From: an uncultured Oscillospiraceae bacterium
GTDB lineage: Bacteria > Bacillota > Clostridia > Oscillospirales > Acutalibacteraceae
DNA length: 64,000 bases
Assembly: GCA_900543795.1 (NCBI GenBank)
Contig: UQSH01000003.1
Coordinates: forward strand, 13,498-77,497
Reading direction: 5' to 3'
The notes below the pieces were generated by a model, which was given only the letters and a program-made list of their open reading frames with translations, made no database searches and was not told the origin of the DNA. Shown piece after piece: positions 13,799 through 26,153 of the stretch (position 1 is the stretch's first letter; the number at the start of each line of letters is the position of its first letter). Position numbers and translations under genes: made by a program.

Positions 13799-16426
13799 TT
13801 ATTTTATTAAGCCTTTGATTATATCACAGGCACTTTCGAGTGCAAAATCAAGCTTTGACAAATCCTTTGCACCTGCCATGGCGGAATCAGGTCTTCCGCC
13901 GCCACCGCCGCCTGCGAGCTTTGCGGTTTCGCGAACAAGGTCTCCCGCTTTAACTCCCATTGCAATTGCCTTCTTTCCGCAAACCGCAACTATTGAAGCC
14001 TTTTCGCCGTTAATTCCGGCAATAACGCCAACCGTGCTTTCTCCCTTTTCTTTAAGGTCATCACCCATTTTTCTGAGAGCATCGGGAGTTACGCCGTCAA
14101 GCTTTGCAATATATACATTTAAGCCGTTAATATCAATAGGCTTACTGAACAAATCAGCACTCTTTAATTTTGTTATTTCCGAGTTAAGAGCGGATATTTT
14201 CTTTTCATTAGCCTTGTTTTCGGCAACAACTGCCTCAACCTTGCTTTCAACCTCGCTTTCAGAGGTTTTAAGAACGCCTGCAAGCGTTTTTAAGGTTTTA
14301 TCCGAGGAATTAATAAGGTTAATAAGATTAGCACCTGTTACCGCCGTTATTCTTCTTACACCGGAGGCAACCGAGCTTTCGCCCGTTATTTTAAACAAGC
14401 CGAGCTGACCGCTGTTTGAAGCGTGAGTTCCTCCGCAAAATTCGGTTGAAAGCTCGCCCGCCTTAACAACCCTTACAACATCTCCGTATTTTTCGCCGAA
14501 GAGCATCATTGCGCCTGTTTTCTTTGCCTCTTCAATAGGCATTTCCTGCATAGTAACGGTTTGTGCACTCATAATGAAATCATTAACAATTGCTTCAACT
14601 TGGCTGATTTCTTCAGCGGTTAAAGCATTGAAATGAGTGAAATCAAATCTAACCTCTTTATCATTAACAAGCTGACCTGCCTGCTCAACATGATTGCCGA
14701 GAACCTTGCGCAATGCGGCTTGAAGAAGATGAGCAGCGGTATGGTTTCTCATAACAGATTTTCTGAAATCCTCATCAAGAGAAGCCTTAACACAATCTCC
14801 TAACGAGATTGCTCCGTTTGAAACAACACCCTTATGAAAATAAATTGAATCATCATTTTTAGAGGTGTCTGCAACTGCAAAGGAGCTGCCGTTGCCGAAG
14901 ATAACGCCTCTGTCGCCAACCTGACCGCCCGACTGTGCATAAAAAACTGTTTTGTCAAGAACAACTGCGCCCTCCTCGCCGGCTCCGAGAGCATCAACGA
15001 GCTCGCCGTCTGCATTAACGAGTGCACAAACCCTTGCATCACATTCAAAATCGGTGTAGCCCAAAAATTCAGTTGAGCTTCCGTCAATTTTAATTGAAGA
15101 GCCCTTCCAAGCGTCTGCACCTGCATCCTTACGGGCGGCTCTTGCAGTATCCTTTTGATTTTGAAGAAGCTCATTAAAGCGCTCCTCATCAACGGTTATT
15201 CCCTTTTCTTCAAGAATATCCTTCGTTAAATCAAGCGGGAAGCCATAGGTATCGTTTAATTTAAAGGCATCGTCGCCGCTGAAAACTTTGCCGTCCATTT
15301 TAGAAACATAATCATCAAGCATGGCAAGTCCGCTGTCTATCGTTTTTCCGAAGGATTCCTCCTCTGCAAGAATAACCTTAACAATAAGCTCACGCTTGGA
15401 ATCAAGATAATCATAAGCGGAAATATTTTCGTCAACAACGGTATTAACAACCTTATAAAGAAACGGCTCATTAACACCTAAAAGCCTTCCGTGGCGGCAG
15501 GCACGGCGGATAAGACGGCGAAGAACATAGCCTCTACCGTTATTAGACGGGATAACGCCGTCTGCAATCATAAACACAGAGGAGCGAATATGGTCTGTTA
15601 TAACACGAAGGGAAACATCCTTCTTTTCGTCCTCATGATATTTAACACCTGCAATCTCGGAAATCCTTTTCATTATATTTTGAACAGTATCTACCTCAAA
15701 AAGATTATCAACACCCTGCATAATGCACGCAAGGCGTTCAAGGCCCATACCCGTGTCTATATTCTTTTGAGCAAGCTCTGTATAATTTCCGTTTCCGTCA
15801 TTATTAAACTGGCTGAAAACATTATTCCAAAATTCAGTATATCTGTCGCACTCGCAGCCCGGTCTGCAATCGGGGCTATTGCAGCCGTATTTTTCGCCTC
15901 TGTCAAAATAAATCTCGCTGCACGGACCGCATGGACCCTGACCGTGCTCCCAGAAATTATCCTCTTTTCCGAGCCTTACAATATGCGATGGGTCAACACC
16001 GACCTCTTTTGTCCATATATCAAATGCTTCGTCATCATTTTCATAGATAGTAACCCAAAGCTTATCAACAGGCATATCAAGAACATCCGTGCAAAACTCC
16101 CAAGCCCATTTAGTTGCCTCGTGCTTAAAATAATCGCCAAAGCTGAAATTGCCGAGCATTTCAAAATAAGTGCCGTGGCGAGCGGTTTTACCGACTCTTT
16201 CAATATCAGGAGTTCTTATACACTTTTGGCAAGTGGTTACCCTTGTTGCCGGAGGAGTTACCTCGCCCGTAAAATACTTTTTCATTGGAGCCATACCCGA
16301 ATTAATTAAAAGCAGGCTCTTATCGTTATTTGGTATAAGAGAAAAGCTGGGTAATCTTAAATGCCCTTTACTTTCAAAGAATGAAAGATATTTTTCTCTT
16401 AAATCGTTTAATGATGTCCATTCCAT
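13799..16426 (-). CDS. alaS: Alanine--tRNA ligase
   Basis: The 875-residue class II synthetase charges tRNA-Ala. In order it has the catalytic core (SLNDLREKYLSFFESKGHLR, RVTTCQKCIRTPDIERVGKT), the tRNA-recognition region, and the editing domain with zinc-type motifs NHTAAHLLQAAL and CGGTHASNSGQ. A C-terminal DHHA1/C-Ala domain ends in a glycine run (AGGGGGGRPDSAMAG). Length and order are standard. No T-box is visible in the leader, unlike many clostridial alaS genes. A promoter is present about 125 nt upstream. Confidence 0.97.
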   Translation of the reverse strand: MEWTSLNDLREKYLSFFESKGHLRLPSFSLIPNNDKSLLLINSGMAPMKKYFTGEVTPPATRVTTCQKCIRTPDIERVGKTARHGTYFEMLGNFSFGDYFKHEATKWAWEFCTDVLDMPVDKLWVTIYENDDEAFDIWTKEVGVDPSHIVRLGKEDNFWEHGQGPCGPCSEIYFDRGEKYGCNSPDCRPGCECDRYTEFWNNVFSQFNNDGNGNYTELAQKNIDTGMGLERLACIMQGVDNLFEVDTVQNIMKRISEIAGVKYHEDEKKDVSLRVITDHIRSSVFMIADGVIPSNNGRGYVLRRLIRRACRHGRLLGVNEPFLYKVVNTVVDENISAYDYLDSKRELIVKVILAEEESFGKTIDSGLAMLDDYVSKMDGKVFSGDDAFKLNDTYGFPLDLTKDILEEKGITVDEERFNELLQNQKDTARAARKDAGADAWKGSSIKIDGSSTEFLGYTDFECDARVCALVNADGELVDALGAGEEGAVVLDKTVFYAQSGGQVGDRGVIFGNGSSFAVADTSKNDDSIYFHKGVVSNGAISLGDCVKASLDEDFRKSVMRNHTAAHLLQAALRKVLGNHVEQAGQLVNDKEVRFDFTHFNALTAEEISQVEAIVNDFIMSAQTVTMQEMPIEEAKKTGAMMLFGEKYGDVVRVVKAGELSTEFCGGTHASNSGQLGLFKITGESSVASGVRRITAVTGANLINLINSSDKTLKTLAGVLKTSESEVESKVEAVVAENKANEKKISALNSEITKLKSADLFSKPIDINGLNVYIAKLDGVTPDALRKMGDDLKEKGESTVGVIAGINGEKASIVAVCGKKAIAMGVKAGDLVRETAKLAGGGGGGRPDSAMAGAKDLSKLDFALESACDIIKGLIK

Positions 16427-16550
16427 AGCTTTACTTCCTTAAATATATGATAAGGCAATAAACAGTAATTCAAATCACGGTTCGGATTGCTTTTTATTGC
16501 ATAATTTCTTATTCGATTAAAAATTAACGCAGTATAATCGGAAATTTGTT

Positions 16551-16579
16551 ATTATAAACCTAATTATGCTTGAAAACAA
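16551..16579 (-). promoter_or_regulatory. Sigma-A promoter of alaS
   Basis: On the minus strand TTGTTT (16574-16579), a 17-nt spacer and TATAAT (16551-16556). The ~118-nt leader to alaS shows no T-box motif or attenuator. Confidence 0.6.
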
Positions 16580-16650
16580 ATAGGCTAACTGAAACAAATT
16601 ATATTTTAACAAAAGTTCAAGGGCAACCGCTAAGCTGCCCTTATCTTTAA

Positions 16651-16866
16651 TCAAAGCTTATCAACAAGTTTTTTGAGTTCAATGATTTCGTCCTTGGTAA
16701 AGGTTAAGCCCTTGCTCATCTTTGAGTGGTCGGGAGACCAATCTCTGACATCAATTTTCGGCTCACGGCCATTCCAAGAAATCATATTTACTTCTCTCGT
16801 CCAACCCCTTGCTGTTTCGGAAATTACTCCGATATGCTCTGTGATTTCGTATTTGATCTCAGGCAT
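16651..16866 (-). CDS. PC4/YdbC-family ssDNA-binding protein
   Basis: A 71-residue basic protein with the YdbC-type PC4 fold: MPEIKYEITEHIGVISE ... KEVNMISWNGREPKIDVRDW-like strand pattern and the C-terminal helix FTKDEIIELKKLVDKL. Members are dimers that bind single-stranded nucleic acid and are widespread in Firmicutes; a transcription or replication role is presumed, not proven. It lies just downstream of ackA on the same strand (21 bp after the ackA stop codon), with its own AGGAGGAG-like site, so the two are probably co-transcribed. Confidence 0.85.
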   Translation of the reverse strand: MPEIKYEITEHIGVISETARGWTREVNMISWNGREPKIDVRDWSPDHSKMSKGLTFTKDEIIELKKLVDKL

Positions 16867-16887
16867 TATTACTCCTCCTTTTCTTAT

Positions 16888-18108
16888 TTATTTTAAATTT
16901 TCAACAATGTTTTTTGTATCTCTTGCAATCATAAGCTCTTCATTGGTTGCAAGGATAAATACTCTTACCTTATCGGACGGAAGCGTTAATTCCGCTTCTG
17001 CACCCTTAACGGTTTTTTGGTTTATTGACTGATTGATTTCAACTCCGAGGAAGCCGAGATAAGAACAAACCTTTGCACGAAGCCAGAAGCCGTTTTCGCC
17101 GATACCACCTGTGAAAACGATAGCGTCAACGCCGTTCATTGCGGCAACATAGGAGCCGATATATTTTGCAATTTGATATGCCTGCATTTCGTGGGCAAGA
17201 ATTGCTCTTTCATCGCCCTCATTTTGCTTTGCAACAACATCTCTGTCGTCTGAAAATCCGCCTGAAATAGCGCTTACACCCGACTGCTTATTGAGGATTT
17301 CCTCAACCTCCTGCGGAGAAAGGCTTAATTTCTGCATAAGGAAGGTTACAACAGACGGATCAATTCCGCCGGAGCGTGTGCCCATCATAAAGCCGTCAAG
17401 CGGAGTGAAGCCCATTGAGGTATCGAATACCTTGCCGAATTTAACTGCTGCAATTGATGAGCCGTTTCCGAGATGGCAGGTAATAATTTTTAATTTTTCA
17501 ATATTTTCACCCATAACATCGGCACATCTTTGGCTGATATATTTATGTGAGGTGCCGTGGAAGCCATAACGCCTAATGCCGAAATTTTCATAATACTGAT
17601 AAGGCAAAGCGTACATATAAGCCATAGGAGGCATTGTGCTGTGAAAAGCAGTATCAAAAACGGCAACCTGAGGAACCTTGGGACCTAACACGGCGAGGCA
17701 TGCCTCATAGCCTTGCAGGTTTGCAGGATTATGAAGAGGTGCGAGAGATTTGAAATTTTCAATATCGCGCTCAACGGTTTTATCAATAAGAACGCTTTTA
17801 GTATATTTTTCTCCGCCGTGAACAACACGGTGGCCTACTGCGTCTATTTCATCAAACGAATCAATAACCTTAAGCTCACCCTGCGTCATAAGCTCCATAA
17901 CGGTGTTGAACGCATCTATGTGAGTTTTATTTTCCTTATCGAAAATAATTTTCTTTCCTTTTGCGCTGTAAATAATATTATTTTCGCCGCCCTTAATTTC
18001 AAGGCCGATTCTTTCTATTGTTCCTTTGCATATTACAGACTCGTCTTCCATTTCTATTAACTGGAATTTGAGCGAGGAGCTGCCGCAGTTGATAACAAGA
18101 ATTTTCAC
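16888..18108 (-). CDS. ackA: Acetate kinase
   Basis: The enzyme converts acetyl phosphate and ADP to acetate and ATP. The sequence shows LVINCGSSSLKFQL at the N-terminus, HRVVHGGEKY, FDTAFH, HLGNGSS and a C-terminal FTGGIGENG, all acetate-kinase signatures, and a normal length of 406 residues. The open frame begins at 18132, but GTG at 18108 is the correct start: GGAGGAA lies 6-8 nt upstream and the protein then begins VKILVINCGSS as in the family. Phosphotransacetylase is not adjacent. A promoter lies in the divergent gap with tmcAL. Confidence 0.97.
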   Translation of the reverse strand: MKILVINCGSSSLKFQLIEMEDESVICKGTIERIGLEIKGGENNIIYSAKGKKIIFDKENKTHIDAFNTVMELMTQGELKVIDSFDEIDAVGHRVVHGGEKYTKSVLIDKTVERDIENFKSLAPLHNPANLQGYEACLAVLGPKVPQVAVFDTAFHSTMPPMAYMYALPYQYYENFGIRRYGFHGTSHKYISQRCADVMGENIEKLKIITCHLGNGSSIAAVKFGKVFDTSMGFTPLDGFMMGTRSGGIDPSVVTFLMQKLSLSPQEVEEILNKQSGVSAISGGFSDDRDVVAKQNEGDERAILAHEMQAYQIAKYIGSYVAAMNGVDAIVFTGGIGENGFWLRAKVCSYLGFLGVEINQSINQKTVKGAEAELTLPSDKVRVFILATNEELMIARDTKNIVENLK

Positions 18109-18149
18109 AAATATTTCCTCCGTATATTGCAATTTTATTTATATAATAT

Positions 18150-18179
18150 ATAATAATATATATAAATAGTCAATGTCAA
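18150..18179 (-). promoter_or_regulatory. Sigma-A promoter of ackA
   Basis: On the minus strand TTGACA (18174-18179), an 18-nt spacer and TATTAT (18150-18155), in an AT-only stretch between ackA and the divergent tmcAL. Confidence 0.6.
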
Positions 18180-18207
18180 GTAATATTATAAAATTTAGGT
18201 GTTTTTT

Positions 18208-19263
18208 ATGAATATAGGAATAATATGCGAGTTTAATCCCTTTCACGCAGGGCACAAATACCTTATTGAAAGCGTTAAAAAGGAAAACTGCGGGATAATT
18301 TGCTGTATGAGCGGAAATTTCGTTCAAAGGGGCGAATTTGCGGTTTACGACAAATTCAAAAGAGCAAAAACCGCTCTTGAAAACGGAGCGGACCTTATTA
18401 TTGAGCTTCCCTGCGAGCAATCCACTCTTTCAGCAGAGGGCTTTGCTAAATCCGCCTGCTCACTTCTTGAAGCAACGGGAATAACTGATAAAATTGCATT
18501 CGGTGCCGAAACGGATGACACTCAAAAGCTTATTGAAACGGCGAAAATGCTTCAAAGAGATGACATTAGGAAAAGAATACTGCTTGAAATGAAAAGCGGA
18601 ATTTCCTACCCTGCCGCACGCAGAATTGCAACAGGATGCGAAGTGCTTGATTATCCCAATAATATTTTGGGAGTTGAATATATAAAGGCAACAACCTTGC
18701 CTGTTGAGGCTGTTAAAAGAATAGGAAAGGGGCATGATACGGACGATATAAAATACAGTGCCTCTGCAATAAGAAAAACGCTTAATGAAAACGAAATTTC
18801 TTCTCTTTACAACTGCGAAAGGGCGGTCTTATATAAGCTTCGCAATATGAGCCGCAGCGATTTTGCAGGAATTGCAGATGTTACCGAGGGGCTTGAAAAC
18901 AGAATTTACGATGCCGTTAGAGAAGCGCAAAGCCTTGATATGCTTTATGATTTGATTAAATCAAAAAGATATACGCTTTCAAGGATTAAGCGAATAGTTT
19001 TAAGAAGCTTTCTTTCAATTGAGGGTTCAAACACGGACGCCCCCTATATCCGAATTTTAGGCTTTAACGGTAAAGGCCGAGAAATGCTTGGGGAAATGAA
19101 GAAAAAGGCACAAAAGACGATTGTTTCACGCATAGGAGACTGCGAAGGCTCTGCTTTAACCTGCTTTGAAAGAGAATGCAGATACACCGATATATATAAT
19201 TTAGGATATAAAAAACCTTTGCCCTGCGCAACAGAGCAAAGGAGTCAAATAGTTGTTATATAA
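18208..19263 (+). CDS. tmcAL: tRNA(Met) cytidine acetate ligase (YlbM family)
   Basis: The protein makes N4-acetylcytidine at the wobble base of elongator tRNA-Met using acetate and ATP. Its N-terminal nucleotidyltransferase motif GIICEFNPFHAGHKYLI contains the HIGH-like HAGH; MSGNFVQRGE and the C-terminal region match the family. Length is about 351 residues. I chose ATG 18208, preceded by TAGGTG; the earlier start at 18199 is less likely. It is divergent from ackA, which is noteworthy since both use acetate. Its last 19 bp overlap the convergent RNase M5-like gene. Confidence 0.9.
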   Translation: MNIGIICEFNPFHAGHKYLIESVKKENCGIICCMSGNFVQRGEFAVYDKFKRAKTALENGADLIIELPCEQSTLSAEGFAKSACSLLEATGITDKIAFGAETDDTQKLIETAKMLQRDDIRKRILLEMKSGISYPAARRIATGCEVLDYPNNILGVEYIKATTLPVEAVKRIGKGHDTDDIKYSASAIRKTLNENEISSLYNCERAVLYKLRNMSRSDFAGIADVTEGLENRIYDAVREAQSLDMLYDLIKSKRYTLSRIKRIVLRSFLSIEGSNTDAPYIRILGFNGKGREMLGEMKKKAQKTIVSRIGDCEGSALTCFERECRYTDIYNLGYKKPLPCATEQRSQIVVI

Positions 19264-19823
19264 CTGAAAAATTCCTCTTTCGTCATAATCGAATTGAGAT
19301 AGCTTAAAAAAGAATTTGTTGAAAGAAACTCCGGGAGATTAAGAGCTTTCAGGAGTTTCTTTTTATTTTCCCTTGCGTTCGGACAACCTGATATGCCTGC
19401 TTCAAGCAAATCGTAATTTGTTATAAGCTCTCGGTCTTCGGAAAAGGCACATTCAACCCTTGCTCCTTCAAAAAGCTCCTTTAACAGCTTATCGGACAAA
19501 CCCTCAACACCGAGCTTTCCCTCCTTTGACGGCTCGGATTTTCTTTTTTCCTTTCCGTAAATATCGGGAATATAGATATGCTTTATTTTATCCTTTGGGA
19601 TACCGCAGGAGATATAATTTCTTATTTGAAAGCCCGAGCTGTCGGAATCGGTTATTATGATTATTCCCCGTTCATCGGCAAGCCTTCTTATAAAATTAAG
19701 TCGCTCCTTGTCCTTATATATATGAAAGCCGTTTGTTTCGATAATCAGAGCGTCTAATATATTTGAAAGCTTTATTTTATCATATTTACCCTCAACGATA
19801 ACTGCTTCATTAATCTTAATCAT
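19245..19823 (-). CDS. rnmV: Ribonuclease M5-like TOPRIM protein (DUF4093)
   Basis: A 192-residue protein with an N-terminal TOPRIM domain: AVIVEGKYDK supplies the catalytic Glu, and IIITDSDSSGFQIRN the DxD pair. A C-terminal DUF4093 region is typical of RNase M5, which matures the 5S rRNA 5' and 3' ends in Firmicutes. It overlaps holA by 8 bp upstream, and its 3' end overlaps the convergent tmcAL by 19 bp. A different TOPRIM nuclease function cannot be excluded, but the domain combination is specific. Confidence 0.85.
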   Translation of the reverse strand: MIKINEAVIVEGKYDKIKLSNILDALIIETNGFHIYKDKERLNFIRRLADERGIIIITDSDSSGFQIRNYISCGIPKDKIKHIYIPDIYGKEKRKSEPSKEGKLGVEGLSDKLLKELFEGARVECAFSEDRELITNYDLLEAGISGCPNARENKKKLLKALNLPEFLSTNSFLSYLNSIMTKEEFFSYITTI

Positions 19824-20865
19824 AGCTAACCTCTTTTGAAATAAGAAGAAGCTTTACCATAGCCTCTTCAAGCACCGTTCTGGGATTAACGGAGGTGCTT
19901 TTAAGCATATTATCCGCCTGCATTAATGCATCAAGGGATTTTCTTAATTGATTTACCGAAAGCGAGGCACAGTCTCGAGAGGCGTTTCTTAATGCAAATT
20001 CCCTGCCTCTGTAATTATAATATTCGGCAACATCTTCATAAGAAAGCCCTGCCGTTTTTGCACATTTGACTCTGTACATATCGACATAGCAATTTGATAT
20101 AACGGACAAAACGGAAATAGGATCCTCCTTTGAAGCGAAAAGAGAATTAAGAACGGAATATGCCTTTTCGTAATTACCTTTAAGCATTTCACGGGACAAA
20201 TCAAAAACCTTTGCTTGAAGAGATTTAACGGCAATTGAAGAAATAATTTCTTTTGTTATTTCTCCGCCGTTAACATAAGAGGATAGCTTTTCAACCTCAT
20301 TGAGAAGCGTTTTCATATCGCTTCCGCTGACGGAAATTAAATATTTGGCATTATCCTGCGATAATACGGCTCCTCTTTTTTTACAGCCGTTGATGAGCAC
20401 ACGCACCAAATCACGCTCTGTTCTTTTTTCAAGGCAAACCGATGAGCCGTGCTTTGCAAATGCGGCTTCAACACCCTTCCACCTTGCGCTCTTTTTTATG
20501 TCCGGCTCTATTGAATCATATCGGAAAACAATAACGGTTGTTTCGGGAATGTCGCTTAAATATTCCTTAATCATTTTGCAGTCGTTATCGCTTTTATCAA
20601 AGGGATAATCACACACAAGAATAAAATTACAGCCGCCCATCATAGGAAGCATATCGGCGTCTTTAAGTATTTCCTCGATAGGCGTTTTTTTGCCGTTAAA
20701 CTGATGAAGATTAAAATCCTCAAAAGCCTTATCAACAAGCTTTTCCTTTAACACACCGACATAGTATTCCTTTAAATAGGATTCCTCGCCGTAAATAAAA
20801 TAAGCGTTTGAAAAGCTTTGCGCTTTTATTTGCTCCTTTAATTTTTCTTCGTCTAACTTAGCCAT
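19816..20865 (-). CDS. holA: DNA polymerase III subunit delta
   Basis: The clamp-loader wrench subunit that opens the beta sliding clamp. The 349-residue protein shows the HolA N-terminal pattern NAYFIYGEESYLKEYYV (degenerate P-loop), an AAA+-like middle and a C-terminal collar domain (AVKSLQAKVFDLSREMLKG ... SVLSVISNCYVDMYRVK). It follows comEC with a 13-bp overlap, the conserved comEC-holA order of Firmicutes, and overlaps rnmV. Confidence 0.93.
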   Translation of the reverse strand: MAKLDEEKLKEQIKAQSFSNAYFIYGEESYLKEYYVGVLKEKLVDKAFEDFNLHQFNGKKTPIEEILKDADMLPMMGGCNFILVCDYPFDKSDNDCKMIKEYLSDIPETTVIVFRYDSIEPDIKKSARWKGVEAAFAKHGSSVCLEKRTERDLVRVLINGCKKRGAVLSQDNAKYLISVSGSDMKTLLNEVEKLSSYVNGGEITKEIISSIAVKSLQAKVFDLSREMLKGNYEKAYSVLNSLFASKEDPISVLSVISNCYVDMYRVKCAKTAGLSYEDVAEYYNYRGREFALRNASRDCASLSVNQLRKSLDALMQADNMLKSTSVNPRTVLEEAMVKLLLISKEVSYD

Positions 20866-22844
20866 TTGCTTACTCCCTGCAAATAATAACCGTTTTCATC
20901 TATTTTATATATGAAATCCTGTTGATATGAGGATTTTAAATCATTTGAATTAAATGACAGGCGGGTGCCGTCAACTGTTAAATTGTAAATTTGCATATCA
21001 CCGTTATAGATATATTCTACATTAAAGCCCTGCCATAAATCAACATTAAAATAAGGACTTGTTGAAATATTAATATTTTCATCGGGAAATTCAATGCTGT
21101 GAACTCCCGAATAATTCAAAGCTTCAAAATTTTGAGCAAGGCGTGCCGAATAAATACTTGTATTTTGAACCGCAACAAGAACAAGGCTTAATGAATTAGA
21201 GGATATTATAGCTTGAGCCGTATAGTACTGATTATATTCCCTGCAACCGAACACTGCACAATATTCACTGTTATACACAATAACACAGGTTGAATATCTT
21301 CCCGAAACAGTTCTTACAAATGTGTTATTATTATCAATCAAATTTGCAGTCAACACGGAGATTGCAAAAACAAGCGCAGAAGCAATTGCACATATTTTTA
21401 AGGTGTTTTCCTTTTTATTAAGAAAGCCTACTGCAAAAATGATAAAAACACCGGCAATTGCGAGAGCATAAACGGGACTGTCTATATTAACACAGGAATA
21501 CCTGAAATCGGCAAAAAAATCTGCGCAATTAAGCATTATATGCGTTACACACCTTATAACGAACACAAGCACATTGGAAATGAAGCCAACGCCGTTAAGA
21601 AAAACAAAAAGAATACCGGCAACAAGAAGCACCTGAGTCAGCGGAATTGCTATTAGATTTATAATGAAAACAACCGTGCTGACCGCCCCAAACATTAAAT
21701 ACATAACGGGAAAGGTTGTTATATACACGCAAATTGTTGAAAGAAAAATATCTATAAAATAACGAATATATTTGTTTTTAAAATGTATAATCCGAGCAAT
21801 TCGAGGTCTTATTATGCAAAGGCCGATTACTGCCGTAAAGGTTAGCAAAGCACCGGCATCTGTTACGGCAAACGGATTAAGGCAAACAAGAAATGCCGCA
21901 AAGCCGAGTGAATTTAAGCCATCGCTTTTCTTTTTAATCAAACCGCCGATAATCAAAACAAGCATCATTATGCCTGCTCTTATCATTGATTTTGAAAATC
22001 CTGAAAGCGCAATATAAAACAGAATAACAAGGACTGTTACAAAGGAAACAGGAATATTCGGCACACGAAGCTTTTTTAGAAGGAAAACCAAAAATGCGGT
22101 TAGAATAGATAAATGCAAGCCTGAAACGGCAGTTAAATGAGTTATACCGCAGGACTTGAAATTATAATAAGCCCTTGTGCTTAAATAACACTTATCCCCT
22201 GTTAAAACCGCAAGTGCAAGAGCACCGTTATCTCCGCCGATTTTACTGTTAAATACTTCTCTTAAATGCTCTCTGAACAACAAAACATATTTGTTAACGC
22301 TGAAAATTTCGCCTCTAACGGCTCCTGCACTTCTTAATGTTCCTTTAAGAAAAATGCCGTCGTCATAGCTGCCAAAGGATTCAAAGCCGTTTTCCGCAAA
22401 GGAATAAAAGGAAATAACGGCTTCAAACGACTCATAATAATCATATTCAAGCGGCTCCTCGCAATATATGGTTAGCTTAATATTTTGAGGAGAAGACGGC
22501 GAGCCGATACTGTTTGTTTTAACTACATACGAATAGCTTTCTCCGGAGGTGTTCTCTTCAAGGTCAACAATATAAACCTCTGCTTCAAGCGTTTTTCCGC
22601 TAAGCTCAATTTGAGGAAGATAGGTAAAATAATAATTAACGCAAAAAACCAATGAAGCTCCCGCTATTGAAGCAAGACAAATTAAAACAGGAATAAATTT
22701 TCCCGCCTTCTTAAACAGTATTATAAACAGAAAACCAGCACCTGCAAGGCAAATGCCCGCAAGCGCTGATTTGATTCCGATTAAATTTAATACTATCAGA
22801 GTTAATGCAAAGGAAAATCCTATAATAGCAAAAATTCTTTTCAT
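20853..22844 (-). CDS. comEC: ComEC/Rec2-type DNA uptake membrane protein
   Basis: This 663-residue polytopic protein would form the channel for transforming DNA. It has N-terminal membrane helices with a soluble DUF4131-like loop, then the competence domain (HLTAVSGLHLSILTAFLVFL, IRAGIMMLVLIIGGLIKKKS). The C-terminal ~160 residues should hold a metallo-beta-lactamase-type nuclease, but no HxHxDH motif is visible and the region is shorter than usual. Either the nuclease function has been lost or it resides in another protein. It begins 6 bp after the lacZ-like stop and overlaps holA. Confidence 0.9.
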   Translation of the reverse strand: MKRIFAIIGFSFALTLIVLNLIGIKSALAGICLAGAGFLFIILFKKAGKFIPVLICLASIAGASLVFCVNYYFTYLPQIELSGKTLEAEVYIVDLEENTSGESYSYVVKTNSIGSPSSPQNIKLTIYCEEPLEYDYYESFEAVISFYSFAENGFESFGSYDDGIFLKGTLRSAGAVRGEIFSVNKYVLLFREHLREVFNSKIGGDNGALALAVLTGDKCYLSTRAYYNFKSCGITHLTAVSGLHLSILTAFLVFLLKKLRVPNIPVSFVTVLVILFYIALSGFSKSMIRAGIMMLVLIIGGLIKKKSDGLNSLGFAAFLVCLNPFAVTDAGALLTFTAVIGLCIIRPRIARIIHFKNKYIRYFIDIFLSTICVYITTFPVMYLMFGAVSTVVFIINLIAIPLTQVLLVAGILFVFLNGVGFISNVLVFVIRCVTHIMLNCADFFADFRYSCVNIDSPVYALAIAGVFIIFAVGFLNKKENTLKICAIASALVFAISVLTANLIDNNNTFVRTVSGRYSTCVIVYNSEYCAVFGCREYNQYYTAQAIISSNSLSLVLVAVQNTSIYSARLAQNFEALNYSGVHSIEFPDENINISTSPYFNVDLWQGFNVEYIYNGDMQIYNLTVDGTRLSFNSNDLKSSYQQDFIYKIDENGYYLQGVSKWLS

Positions 22845-22850
22845 AGCATT

Positions 22851-26011
<3,161 letters not shown>

Positions 26012-26048
26012 AAAATTTTACCTCAAAATATTTATATATGATATATAT

Positions 26049-26077
26049 ATAATAATATATAATAAAATAAAAGTCAA
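26049..26077 (-). promoter_or_regulatory. Sigma-A promoter of lacZ
   Basis: On the minus strand TTGACT (26072-26077), a 17-nt spacer and TATTAT (26049-26054), in an AT-only gap shared with the divergent FemAB-like gene. Confidence 0.55.
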
Positions 26078-26093
26078 CAATGCGGTATTTTTA

Positions 26094-26123
26094 TAGACAA
26101 AACCTAATTGATTGTGTTATAAT
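26094..26123 (+). promoter_or_regulatory. Sigma-A promoter of the FemAB-like/racemase operon
   Basis: TAGACA (26094-26099), an 18-nt spacer and a perfect TATAAT (26118-26123), about 30 nt before the start codon. Confidence 0.6.
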
Positions 26124-26153
26124 AATTTTAATATGTTAAACACGGAGGCAGCT

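Noticed and set aside
16427..16650. T-box leader for alaS
   Set aside because: No AGGGTGGTACCGCG-like motif or specifier stem; only a promoter is visible.
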